Shown here: piece by piece, positions 1-6,428 of the stretch | Layout of the letters: the number at the start of each line of letters is the position of its first letter | Position numbering within the stretch: the stretch's first letter is position 1 | Source: Clostridia bacterium | GTDB taxonomy: Bacteria; Bacillota_A; Clostridia; Christensenellales; Aristaeellaceae | Assembly (NCBI GenBank): GCA_017464225.1 | Contig: JAFUDW010000054.1 | Span: 1-15,009, forward strand | Reading direction: 5' to 3' | Length of the DNA stretch: 15,009 bases | Translations under genes and position numbers: made by a program | The notes under the pieces: model-generated | The model's input: the letters and a program-made list of their open reading frames with translations, nothing else | What the model was told of the DNA's origin: nothing | The model's database searches: none

Positions 1-721
1 CCTGGAGACCGAGGGTCACATCTTCACCCGCCTGATCGACCGCAACACCACCATCCCCACCGAGAAGAGCCAGGTGTTCTCCACCGCCGCCGACGGCCAG
101 ACCACCGTGGAAATCCACGTGCTGCAGGGCGAGCGCCCCATGGCCTACGACAACAAGACCCTGGGCCGCTTCCAGCTGACCGGCATCCCCGCCGCTCCCC
201 GCGGCGTGCCTCAGATCGAGGTGACCTTCCGCATCGACAAGAACGGCATCGTCTCCGTGTCCGCCAAGGACAAGGGCACCGGCAACGAGCAGAACATCAC
301 CATCACCAGCTCCACCAACATGAGCGAGGAGGAGATCCAGCAGCGCGTGAAGGAAGCCGAGCAGTATGCCGAGCAGGATAAGAAGCGCAAGGACGAGGTG
401 GAAACCCTGAACCGCGCCGACAGCCTGACCTATGAGATGGAAAAGCAGCTCAAGGATAACGGCGATAAGCTGTCCGCTGAGGACAAGGCTGCCGTTGAGA
501 AGGAGCTGGCTGATTTCAAGGCGGTGCGCGAGCGCAACAACGCTGACGAGATCAAGAACGCCATGGACGGCATGACCCAGCGCGTGTACGCCATCTTCGG
601 CAAGCTGTACCAGCAGCAGGGCGGCGCGCCCGACATGGGCGGCGCGGCTCCCGATATGGGCGGTCAGCCCAATACGCAGAACGACGACGGCTCGTTCAAC
701 GCCGACGGTTCTGTGCAGTAA
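1..721 (+). CDS. dnaK: Chaperone DnaK (Hsp70), C-terminal part; 5' end outside window
   Basis: This is the last ~239 residues of the cytoplasmic Hsp70 chaperone, read in the frame that starts at base 2. DnaK binds exposed hydrophobic peptide segments and releases them in an ATP cycle driven by DnaJ and GrpE. The visible part is the substrate-binding domain. It has the family signature [13 protein letters not shown], then [19 protein letters not shown], the stretch [20 protein letters not shown], and [12 protein letters not shown] before the helical lid. The tail is Gly/Pro/Asp/Asn-rich with a repeated APDMGG, as is usual for DnaK. The nucleotide-binding domain lies upstream of the window. Codon third positions are almost all G or C, which fits a highly expressed gene in a GC-rich genome. 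The stop TAA (719-721) shares its last base with the ATG of the next gene. Identification is essentially certain. Confidence 0.98.
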   Translation, partial: LETEGHIFTRLIDRNTTIPTEKSQVFSTAADGQTTVEIHVLQGERPMAYDNKTLGRFQLTGIPAAPRGVPQIEVTFRIDKNGIVSVSAKDKGTGNEQNITITSSTNMSEEEIQQRVKEAEQYAEQDKKRKDEVETLNRADSLTYEMEKQLKDNGDKLSAEDKAAVEKELADFKAVRERNNADEIKNAMDGMTQRVYAIFGKLYQQQGGAPDMGGAAPDMGGQPNTQNDDGSFNADGSVQ

Positions 722-1881
722 TGAAGCGTATGCGCCGCGTTCTGGCCGGCTGTGCAGCCATCCTGTGCCTCCTTACCTTTACCGGGACCTTGGTCCCGGT
801 AAGGGCGGAGGAGGAGCGGACAGCCACGGCCACTTTCCGCTGTCTGGGGGATTTTGTCCTTCATATGCCGGTGATCGAAGCAGCGCGCACGCCGGAAGGC
901 AGAATTGATTTTCATCCCATGCTCGCTCCCGTGGCCGATCTGATCGGCGATGCCGATTACACCGTGGCCAACGTGGACGGCGTCATGGGCGCCAGCCGCG
1001 TGTATACGGGCTACCCCCGTTTCAGCACGCCTGTCGAGTTGATGGACGCGCTGCTGGACTGCGGCGTGGATATGCTGACCTTATCCAATAATCACGCGCT
1101 GGATTGCGATTTTGACGGGCTGATCGCCCAGATAGACGCATGCGACGCCCGGGGCATGGATCATATCGGCGCTTCGCGCACGCGGCGGGAGCATGATACG
1201 CCGCAGGTGCGCGAGATCAACGGCATTAAGGTGGGTTTCCTCAATTATACCGCTCACGCCAACGGCCGCGAGGCTGCCTGCGTGCCCGAGGCTGCCCTCT
1301 ACGGCGTCAATTTTGCCTATACCAGCGATTTTGCCGCCGACGCGCAGTCGCTCCGGGATGCCGGGGCCGAGGCCGTTGTGGCCTTCATGCACTGGGGCGA
1401 GGAATACAACCGCAAGGCGGATGAGGAAGAGATCATTCTGGCGTCGCGTCTGACGGCCGCCGGGGTGGACGTCATCGTTGGCGGACACCCGCACGTCATT
1501 CAGCGCATCTACTGGCTGGATGGCGAACGGCTGGCGGACGGCGCGCCGCAGCGTACGCTGTGCTGTTACTCGCTGGGCAATTTTCTCAGCAATCAGCAGA
1601 GGGAATATCAGAACTGCGGCATCATTTTTGAATTCACATTGAAAAAGGATGCCGACGGCGCGGTCAGCGTTCACTCTCCGGGGTATATTCCCGTTTTTGT
1701 ATGGCGCGAGGAAGCGGGACAGGGGTATACCTACCAGGTGCTTGCCTCGGAGCGCTATCTGGATGCCGCGCCCAAGGGCATGCCGGAAGCGGCCCATGGA
1801 CGGCTCAAGCTTTCCTGGATCGATACCACCGCGCATTTGGGAACGGTGGCGCAGGCTGCCGAGTGCATCCATATTCAATAA
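721..1881 (+). CDS. CapA-family (PGA_cap) metallophosphoesterase-like protein, exported
   Basis: This 386-residue protein has the CapA/PgsA (poly-gamma-glutamate capsule synthesis) calcineurin-like fold. The N-terminus has basic residues, a hydrophobic core at about 7-22 and a likely cleavage region near VRA-EEE, so it is probably secreted or membrane-anchored. Motifs seen are LGD (D44), NVDG (84-87, where the family usually has NLE), LSNNH (121-125), FMHWGEEY (222-229), GGHPHV (254-259) and YSLGNF (283-288). These supply the expected Asp/Asn/His metal ligands. The ATG at 721 overlaps the dnaK stop as TAATG and has no clear ribosome binding site, so translation is probably coupled to dnaK. 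A second ATG at 730 is possible. The family often acts in surface polymer or envelope metabolism, but the substrate here cannot be told. Its place between dnaK and dnaJ is unusual. Confidence 0.9.
   Translation: MKRMRRVLAGCAAILCLLTFTGTLVPVRAEEERTATATFRCLGDFVLHMPVIEAARTPEGRIDFHPMLAPVADLIGDADYTVANVDGVMGASRVYTGYPRFSTPVELMDALLDCGVDMLTLSNNHALDCDFDGLIAQIDACDARGMDHIGASRTRREHDTPQVREINGIKVGFLNYTAHANGREAACVPEAALYGVNFAYTSDFAADAQSLRDAGAEAVVAFMHWGEEYNRKADEEEIILASRLTAAGVDVIVGGHPHVIQRIYWLDGERLADGAPQRTLCCYSLGNFLSNQQREYQNCGIIFEFTLKKDADGAVSVHSPGYIPVFVWREEAGQGYTYQVLASERYLDAAPKGMPEAAHGRLKLSWIDTTAHLGTVAQAAECIHIQ
779..802 (+). repeat. Perfect 11-bp inverted repeat inside the capA 5' coding region
   Basis: TTACCGGGACC (779-789), spacer TT, and GGTCCCGGTAA (792-802) form a perfect dyad. 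Pairing extends imperfectly to about 776-805. In mRNA this gives a strong GC-rich stem about 60 nt after the capA start, in the signal-peptide codons. No T-run follows, so it is not an intrinsic terminator. It may affect mRNA processing or translation, or it may be a chance result of the coding sequence. Confidence 0.6.
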
Positions 1882-1890
1882 CATTTTACG

Positions 1891-1919
1891 CCGCAATGCG
1901 CCGGCTTTGCGCGTTGCGG
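1891..1919 (+). repeat. Hairpin in the capA-dnaJ gap, just before the dnaJ ribosome binding site
   Basis: CCGCAATGCGC (1891-1901) can pair with GCGCGTTGCGG (1909-1919): 11 pairs with one G-U wobble and a 7-nt loop. It fills most of the 57-bp gap between capA and dnaJ and ends 4 bases before the AAGGTG ribosome binding site at 1924-1929. There is no T-run after it. It could be a leaky attenuator, an mRNA processing or stability element, or a structure tuning dnaJ translation. Confidence 0.55.
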
Positions 1920-1938
1920 GTTAAGGTGATGAGAAAGC

Positions 1939-3069
1939 ATGGCAAATAAACGGGATTACTACGAGGTGCTGGGGATCGGCAAAAACGCCAGCCAGGACGA
2001 CATCAAAAAGGCCTACCGTAAAAAGGCCAAGGAATGCCATCCTGACCTGCACCCCAACGATAAAGAGGCCGAGGCGCGCTTTAGGGAGCTGAACGAGGCC
2101 AACGAGGTGCTGTCCGATCCGGACAAGCGCGCCCGCTACGATCAGTTTGGCTTCAACGACCCCATGAATGGGGCCGGGGGCTTTGACGCCAGCGGCTTTA
2201 GCGGCTTTGGCGATATGGGCGGCTTTTCCAGCATCTTTGACCAGCTGTTCGGCGGCGCGGGCATGGGCGGCTCCAGGAGCAGAGCCAACGCGCCCCAGCA
2301 GGGCAACGATCTGCGCTATGACCTGCGCATCAGCTTTGAGGAGGCCGTGTTCGGCTGCGAAAAATCCTTTGATTTTTATCGCAGCGAGCTTTGCGACGAT
2401 TGCCATGGCAGCGGCGCCAAGCCCGGCACCCAGCCCGTAACCTGTCCCACCTGTAAGGGCGCGGGCCAGGTGCGCGTGCAGGGCGGCTTTATGACCACCA
2501 TCCGCACGTGCTCCGCCTGCGGCGGCACCGGCAAGGTGATCAAGGAGCGCTGCCCCAAGTGCGGCGGCAGCGGTCGGGTGAAGCGCAAGCGCACAGCCAC
2601 CGTTAAGGTGCCCGCGGGCATCGATAACGGCCAGACCATCGTGATGAACGGCCAGGGCGAGCCCGGCCTCAACGGCGGCCCCAACGGCGATCTGTATATC
2701 GTGGTCACCGTCAAGCCCCATAAGCTGTTCCGCCGCGACGGCACCAACCTGTATCTGGATATGCCCATCAGCTTCCCCACGGCGGCACTGGGCGGCGAGA
2801 TCGATATCCCCACCCTGAACGGCACCGTAAAGTACACGGTGCCCGAGGGCACCCAGAACGGCACGGAGTTCCGGCTTCGCGGCAAGGGCGTGCCCCAGGT
2901 GCGCTCCAGCTATACCGGTGATTTGGTGGTGCGCGTCCGCGTGGAGGTGCCCACCAAGCTAACCGAAAAGCAGAAGGAGATCCTGCGGCAGTTTGATGAA
3001 AGCAGCACCGGCCGCGAATACAAGGAGCGCAAGACCTTCCTGGACAAGATGAAGGGGCTGTTCAACTGA
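1939..3069 (+). CDS. dnaJ: Co-chaperone DnaJ (Hsp40)
   Basis: This complete class I DnaJ of 376 residues stimulates the DnaK ATPase and hands it unfolded clients in the cytoplasm. The J domain covers about residues 4-70 with the HPD motif at 34-36. A Gly/Phe-rich linker follows at about 71-115. Four zinc-binding CxxCxGxG repeats begin at C152, C169, C191 and C205, and the client-binding beta domains and C-terminus follow to about 350. The QGGFMTT stretch between zinc repeats is typical. The ATG at 1939 is preceded by AAGGTG at 1924-1929. The gene is the last of the grpE/dnaK/dnaJ-type cluster visible here, separated from dnaK by the capA-like gene. No CIRCE-like operator is seen in the gap, so it is probably transcribed from upstream of dnaK. 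Length and motifs are normal. Confidence 0.98.
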   Translation: MANKRDYYEVLGIGKNASQDDIKKAYRKKAKECHPDLHPNDKEAEARFRELNEANEVLSDPDKRARYDQFGFNDPMNGAGGFDASGFSGFGDMGGFSSIFDQLFGGAGMGGSRSRANAPQQGNDLRYDLRISFEEAVFGCEKSFDFYRSELCDDCHGSGAKPGTQPVTCPTCKGAGQVRVQGGFMTTIRTCSACGGTGKVIKERCPKCGGSGRVKRKRTATVKVPAGIDNGQTIVMNGQGEPGLNGGPNGDLYIVVTVKPHKLFRRDGTNLYLDMPISFPTAALGGEIDIPTLNGTVKYTVPEGTQNGTEFRLRGKGVPQVRSSYTGDLVVRVRVEVPTKLTEKQKEILRQFDESSTGREYKERKTFLDKMKGLFN

Positions 3070-3108
3070 CGGCGGATGTTCCCGATGGAAGCGAGGTCTG
3101 GGGGAACG

Positions 3109-3129
3109 TTAAGGGGCGCTGCCCCTTAA
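3109..3129. repeat. Short palindrome TTAAGGGGC-GCT-GCCCCTTAA
   Basis: A perfect 9-bp stem with a GCT loop lies 39 bases after the dnaJ stop. A-runs rather than T-runs follow it, so it is a poor terminator on either strand. Its form, a G4C/GC4 core followed by AAAACCCCGCC, resembles short palindromic repeats scattered between genes in GC-rich Clostridia. That resemblance is from memory and unverified here. Confidence 0.5.
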
Positions 3130-3226
3130 AAACCCCGCCAGCGGCGGATGCTGCTTGGCGCGGTAAACAGACAATTTCCCGCAGTTGATTGAATACGGGT
3201 TATCGCAAAGAGCGCCCCGGAAATAC

Positions 3227-3286
3227 GCGATCAACAAAAAACACGCAGACTCGAGCAAGCTCGGTCTGCGATTTTTGTATGATCGC
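3227..3286 (+). terminator. Bidirectional terminator within a 60-bp quasi-palindrome, downstream of dnaJ
   Basis: The core stem is CGCAGAC (3244-3250) with GTCTGCG (3264-3270), continued by CGAGC/GCTCG around an AA loop with one bulged T. ATTTTTGT follows on the + strand, and A6 before the stem gives a T-run on the - strand, so it can terminate both ways. Outside that, ACAAAAA pairs with TTTTTGT, and GCGATCA (3227-3233) pairs with TGATCGC (3280-3286), making nearly the whole 60 bp self-complementary. It is the best candidate for ending the dnaK-capA-dnaJ transcript. Confidence 0.75.
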
Positions 3287-3421
3287 TATGACGCTGACGC
3301 GTCATTGACGTCGGCAAGCCGCCGTCATTTCCGGTGCGGGTTACGATGTATTTAAACTTTGATAGCAAGTCCCAGTCTGAGGTCGGCACGCGAAGTGGGC
3401 CGAGGATTGCGCAGCAATCCC

Positions 3422-3480
3422 GAAAAAGACGGGAGACGGCAGATGGAGCTTGCTCCAATCTGACGGCTCTCGCCTTTTTC
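3422..3480 (-). terminator. Bidirectional terminator-like 59-bp quasi-palindrome, downstream of the yczE-like gene
   Basis: The centre is GGAGC-TT-GCTCC, flanked by CAGAT/ATCTG, GAGA/TCTC and outer GAAAAAG/CTTTTTC, with small bulges. A T5 run ends the structure on each strand (CTTTTTC at 3474-3480, and GAAAAAG at 3422-3428 read on the other strand). It is built like the 3227-3286 element, with the same GAGC/GCTC centre and A5/T5 ends. It probably terminates - strand transcription coming from the yczE-like gene. Confidence 0.6.
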
Positions 3481-3573
3481 ATTGGCCTCAGACGACCTTT
3501 ACACGTCAGCCCTTCCAGCTTAACTGGCGGAAATTGCTTGATAGTGTAGTCAATCTTGTTCGCCAGGATGGGT

Positions 3574-3594
3574 GCAGGGGGCGAAGTCCCTTGC
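3574..3594. repeat. Short G-rich palindrome with CGAAG loop
   Basis: GCAGGGGG (3574-3581) pairs with TCCCTTGC (3587-3594) around a CGAAG loop: 8 pairs, two of them G-U. No T-run follows. The GGGGCGAAG-CCC type of short palindrome is familiar as an intergenic repeat in Clostridia, which is a recollection rather than a search result. A second hairpin, TCGAGGCC/GGCCTCGA, follows at 3603-3623. Confidence 0.4.
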
Positions 3595-3674
3595 CGCAGA
3601 GCTCGAGGCCGCGGAGGCCTCGAACGGAATCCCTCTTTAAGTTTCCGTTTACAGTTTTTTATCAGCGATCCGCC

Positions 3675-4358
3675 CTACCTGCCCAGCAGAACCCGCACAG
3701 ACGCCGGAATGCTCTGATGCCGCACGCCGGTGGCGTCAAAGCGCACCAGGTGGAAGATGAACTGCATGATGGGGCCGAAGCAGAAAGCGCAGATCAGCGT
3801 GCCCACGCCCACGGGGCCGCCCAGCAGCCAGCCGGCCAGCGTGACCGTGCTCAGCAGCGCGATGCTCACCGCGCCGATGGGGATCTTGTGCACGCGCTTG
3901 GTCAGGCCCACCAGCAGGGTATCTCTGGGCCCGCAGCCCAGCGAGGCGATCATATAGGTATATTGGGTATAGGCCATGATCACGAGCCCCAGCAGCATCA
4001 CCGGCACGCCGGTGAGCAGCGAAGACCGGGGCGGCACGGCGTTGATGGTGTTAAAAAAGTCCACGGCTTTGCCAACCACAAAGGCGTCGATGAACATGGC
4101 CAGGCCGATGGGTTCCCGGAGCAGGATATCGATCAGCAGCACGGTACAGGAGACGGCGATGGAGGCCGTTCCGTACAGGATGCCCAGGCTGCCGGACAGC
4201 CCCAGGTTCAGCACATCCCAGGGGCCCGCGCCAATATTGGCCTGGATGGTCAGGTAAACGCCAAACCCGTTGGCAAACAGGCTCACCGCCGCCAGCAGCA
4301 TATTCAGACAGATCGCTCCGGCGGTGCGGTTTTCACGCAAATCGTTTTTCATCAGCAT
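3675..4358 (-). CDS. YczE/YyaS/YitT-family integral membrane protein
   Basis: This 227-residue protein has about five to six hydrophobic segments and no signal peptide cleavage site. It carries the two family hallmarks: GAGPWDVLNLGLS near residues 43-55 and the related GCGPRDTLLVGLT near 136-148, an internal repeat typical of YczE/YitT-like proteins. Their transport substrate or function is not established. The first ATG (4356-4358) has GGAG at 4368-4371 with 9 bases between. The ATG two codons in would have a spacing that is too long. A good promoter lies at 4415-4443, so the gene is transcribed on its own, not only by read-through from the GH20 gene that ends 90 bp upstream. The family call is solid and the function open. 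Confidence 0.85.
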   Translation of the reverse strand: MLMKNDLRENRTAGAICLNMLLAAVSLFANGFGVYLTIQANIGAGPWDVLNLGLSGSLGILYGTASIAVSCTVLLIDILLREPIGLAMFIDAFVVGKAVDFFNTINAVPPRSSLLTGVPVMLLGLVIMAYTQYTYMIASLGCGPRDTLLVGLTKRVHKIPIGAVSIALLSTVTLAGWLLGGPVGVGTLICAFCFGPIMQFIFHLVRFDATGVRHQSIPASVRVLLGR

Positions 4359-4414
4359 GGAAAAAAGCTCCGAAAACGGTGTTTTTCAGGGGATCTCGCG
4401 CAGCGCGCCAGTAC

Positions 4415-4443
4415 ATTATATGCCAATGCCTGCATAAAATCAA
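4415..4443 (-). promoter_or_regulatory. Sigma-A type promoter of the yczE-like gene
   Basis: Read on the - strand, TTGATT (4438-4443) and TATAAT (4415-4420) are separated by exactly 17 bp. The start of transcription would fall near 4408, giving a ~50-nt leader before the ATG. A CGCGC-A-GCGCG dyad at 4397-4407 sits at or just after the expected start and could be an operator or a leader stem. Confidence 0.75.
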
Positions 4444-4448
4444 GGCCG

Positions 4449-6254
4449 TCAATATATGACCGAGGGTGTTACCAGGCGGGTGAACACGTGATCGTGGCGC
4501 TTGAAGGGCTTCGGCTCAGCCTCAAGCTCCTCCACGCAGGGGATCTCGCCGCCCAGATACCTGCGCAGCTCGTACTGCGTATCCCGCAGCCGGTTCATCA
4601 CCGCGCCGTAGCGCAGGCAAAGCACCTCCCATCCGAACCTGCGGTTGTCGCGTTCCAAGAGCAGACGGTGGGCGTTTTGAAGCTGTTCATAAACGACCAA
4701 AAGCGCCGGGATGCGCTCCTCCACCAGGCGCGTGAGCCATATGCTGTCCCCGTTCAAATACCGGTCCCGCAATTGAGCGGCGATATCGGCCTTTTCCGCG
4801 CAGATTTCAAACAGCAGCGACGCATAGCGGCATTCCGGCGTTTCCCGCCAGGGCCGCATGGTCTCTATGGCCGAGCGCGAGCGCGCGATGATGCTTTCAA
4901 AACTGTCCCCTTCGGCAGGCCTGATCAGCGGATACATCAGATCTCCCCAGATCAGCTGCTTGCCGGGACGGGTATCCCGTGCGTCGGGATAAAAATCCCC
5001 CCAGGCATCCAGTACCTTCCGGGGGATGCCGGTCAGGCATTCGCCGGCCAGCGTGGCCTCCCGGGCGGGATAATCGGCCCCCTGCCAGCAGGCTTCCGAA
5101 AAGATGGGCAGCAGCGAAGCGCCCAGCGATATGTTGGTCTCGGCGCCGTCGTCGCCCCACATGGTGGCGAAAACGGTATCCACCCCATGCGCCGCGCATG
5201 CCCTGAGCCCCACGGACATGGATGCCTCCGTGCGCTTGACCTGGGGCAGAAAACCGCTCCACGTCCAGATGCCGCCCGCGAACACCGTTTCGCCGCCCAG
5301 CCGCTCATGGCGGGTCAACATATCGTCATAGATTTCAGGATCGGTATGGTAATAATCCCAGTAGCAGAGCGATACGGGCGGCATACTGTCGATCACGGAC
5401 TGCGGGATCACGGCGTCCCGGTCATAATAGGCGTTTGTCTTGGAGCCCAGGCGGAAGAACATATCGCTCCACATGATGGGCCTGAGTCCCCGGGCCTGGC
5501 AGATATCCGATACCCGTTTCAGATGGCGGCTGAGCATTTCAAACCGATCCTGAGGGCCGAACCGCTCGTAAAACCGCCCCAGGCCCACGCCAAAGGCCTC
5601 GTCCATGCCGATATGGATGCGCCTGGAGCGCACGCAGCCGCTGGCCGCCGCGATCTGAGCCTCGATGAATGCGTAGGTTTCCGGGCTGTCGATCAGCAGC
5701 ACGTCGGCGGTGTCCCGCAGCTCCGCGGCGGCATCCCACTGCAAAAACTGGGACAGGTGCGCCAGCGTTTGGATGCAGGGAACCAATTCAACGCCCAGGC
5801 CCGCGGCGTAATCATCGATCTCCCGCAGCTCGGCCTGCGTATACCCGCCCCGCAGATAGCCCATGGCCGGATAACCGGGCACCTCATAGGTGTCCTCGGT
5901 ATAGAGCATCAGCATATTCATGCCCAGGCAGGCCAGCTGATCGATGAGTCGCTTTACCGTTTCGGGCCGGGGCACGGCGTTGCGCGACGCGTCGACCATG
6001 ACGCCGCAGGAGGAAAAATGCCGCCGCTGGAAGATATCGCCGGTTTCCCGGTTCTCCTTCACCGCCCGGGAAAGAAGAAAGAAGCCCCGGGCCAGGCTGT
6101 TGACGCCGTCGGCCTCGATGGCAGCGGACGCCCGGTCAAATACCACCCGCAGGCCGTTCTTCCGGGACGATACCGCAACGCGCCAGGGCAGATCGATGCC
6201 CGTAACGCTCCGGACGCGCTGGGTGATCAATGAAATCTGCTGCTGTGTAAACAT
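4449..6254 (-). CDS. Family 20 glycoside hydrolase (beta-N-acetylhexosaminidase type), cytoplasmic
   Basis: This is a 601-residue enzyme of the GH20 type, expected to remove terminal beta-linked N-acetylglucosamine or N-acetylgalactosamine by substrate-assisted catalysis. An N-terminal region of about 80 residues precedes the TIM barrel. The barrel starts at GVMVDASRNAVPRPE (84-98) and NMLMLYTEDTYEVPGYP (113-129), and carries the catalytic Asp-Glu pair in HIGMDEAFGVG (D218, E219). Aromatic sugar-binding positions may include IMWSDMF, YWDYY and GIWTWSG further on. A C-terminal helical part follows the barrel. There is no signal peptide, so it should act inside the cell on imported oligosaccharides, like streptococcal GH20C-type enzymes. 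The ATG at 6252-6254 has AAGGAGG at 6264-6270 with good spacing. It diverges from the DUF1538 gene. The family is clear and the exact substrate is unknown. Confidence 0.9.
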   Translation of the reverse strand: MFTQQQISLITQRVRSVTGIDLPWRVAVSSRKNGLRVVFDRASAAIEADGVNSLARGFFLLSRAVKENRETGDIFQRRHFSSCGVMVDASRNAVPRPETVKRLIDQLACLGMNMLMLYTEDTYEVPGYPAMGYLRGGYTQAELREIDDYAAGLGVELVPCIQTLAHLSQFLQWDAAAELRDTADVLLIDSPETYAFIEAQIAAASGCVRSRRIHIGMDEAFGVGLGRFYERFGPQDRFEMLSRHLKRVSDICQARGLRPIMWSDMFFRLGSKTNAYYDRDAVIPQSVIDSMPPVSLCYWDYYHTDPEIYDDMLTRHERLGGETVFAGGIWTWSGFLPQVKRTEASMSVGLRACAAHGVDTVFATMWGDDGAETNISLGASLLPIFSEACWQGADYPAREATLAGECLTGIPRKVLDAWGDFYPDARDTRPGKQLIWGDLMYPLIRPAEGDSFESIIARSRSAIETMRPWRETPECRYASLLFEICAEKADIAAQLRDRYLNGDSIWLTRLVEERIPALLVVYEQLQNAHRLLLERDNRRFGWEVLCLRYGAVMNRLRDTQYELRRYLGGEIPCVEELEAEPKPFKRHDHVFTRLVTPSVIY

Positions 6255-6307
6255 GAGGATGGCCTCCTTTTGCCGTCCGAAAACCTTAGCGGCGGCTTAG
6301 CATTTTC

Positions 6308-6316
6308 AGTATAGCA
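6308..6316 (-). promoter_or_regulatory. Extended -10 promoter of the GH20 gene
   Basis: On the - strand the sequence reads TGCTATACT, an extended -10 with TGn before TATACT (6308-6313). There is no good -35 at 16-18 bp, with TTGTGC at 15 bp the nearest. The transcript would start about 50 nt before the GH20 ATG. It lies in one arm of the 6310-6370 inverted repeat. Confidence 0.55.
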
Positions 6317-6370
6317 TATTCCGCGCCGGCACAACAGGGCCGGTTTTCTTTTTTTGCGGGATATGCTATA
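6310..6370. repeat. Inverted repeat joining two divergent promoters
   Basis: TATAGCATATTCCGC (6310-6324) and GCGGGATATGCTATA (6356-6370) are complementary at 14 of 15 positions, 31 bp apart. Each arm contains the extended -10 region of one of the two divergent promoters, so both genes read almost the same ATATGCTATA box. The arrangement could bind a common dimeric or tetrameric regulator, or simply reflect shared promoter sequence. Confidence 0.6.
6326..6355 (+). terminator. Short terminator-like stem between the divergent promoters
   Basis: CCGGC (6326-6330) pairs with GCCGG (6339-6343) around an 8-nt loop, and TTTTCTTTTTTT follows. It looks like a weak + strand intrinsic terminator placed just upstream of the DUF1538 promoter, where it would block + strand read-through. 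The T-run also forms the region where a -35 box would be expected, so it may instead be only a pyrimidine-rich promoter spacer. Confidence 0.4.
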
Positions 6371-6372
6371 AT
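6364..6372 (+). promoter_or_regulatory. Extended -10 promoter of the DUF1538-PII operon
   Basis: TGCTATAAT is a consensus extended -10 (TATAAT at 6367-6372). The expected -35 position holds only a T-rich stretch (6344-6349). Transcription would start near 6379, about 50 nt before the ATG at 6429. This supports that ATG over an upstream in-frame TTG at 6384, which would be almost leaderless. Confidence 0.65.
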
Positions 6373-6428
6373 AAAATGCAATTTTGTATACAGGCGGCGG
6401 CCTGACGACGGTAAAAGGGAATGATAAA

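Larger units (their letters stand above)
3070..3674. other. 605-bp gene-free region dense in inverted repeats
   Basis: I find no convincing gene: the open frames here lack ribosome binding sites and recognisable domains. Instead there are many dyads: 3078-3083 with 3102-3107 (GTTCCC/GGGAAC), 3109-3129, 3227-3286, 3288-3305 (ATGACGC/GCGTCAT), 3306-3327 (TGACGtCGGC/GCCGcCGTCA), 3404-3420 (GGATTGC/GCAATCC), 3422-3480, 3574-3594, 3603-3623 (TCGAGGCC/GGCCTCGA) and 3624-3648 (ACGGAA/TTCCGT, followed by a T-run at 3655-3660). It separates convergent dnaJ (+) and the yczE-like gene (-), so part of it must serve transcription termination. The density exceeds what two terminators need, which suggests accumulated small palindromic repeats or a structured RNA. 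Confidence 0.75.

Noticed and set aside
1939..3069. CIRCE (HrcA) operator near dnaJ
   Set aside because: The dyad at 1891-1919 does not have the TTAGCACTC-N9-GAGTGCTAA form; any CIRCE site would be upstream of the window.
3231..3482. - strand open frame of 83 codons between the two quasi-palindromes
   Set aside because: It spans both terminator-like stems, has no recognisable domain and no good ribosome binding site; it is better explained as repeat or structured DNA.
3070..3674. CRISPR array or tRNA/rRNA gene in the repeat-rich gap
   Set aside because: The repeats are inverted rather than regularly spaced direct repeats, and no cloverleaf or conserved tRNA arm was found.
3450..6233. Open + strand frame of 927 codons across the gene-free region and opposite both the yczE-like and GH20 genes
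   Set aside because: It is antisense to two genes with clear family motifs, is rich in Gln/His/Arg/Pro as expected of a GC-rich shadow frame, crosses a terminator, and has no ribosome binding site or domain.
6384..6428. TTG at 6384 as an earlier start for the DUF1538 gene
   Set aside because: The extended -10 at 6367-6372 would put the transcript start about five bases before it, and the AAAGGGA site fits the ATG at 6429.
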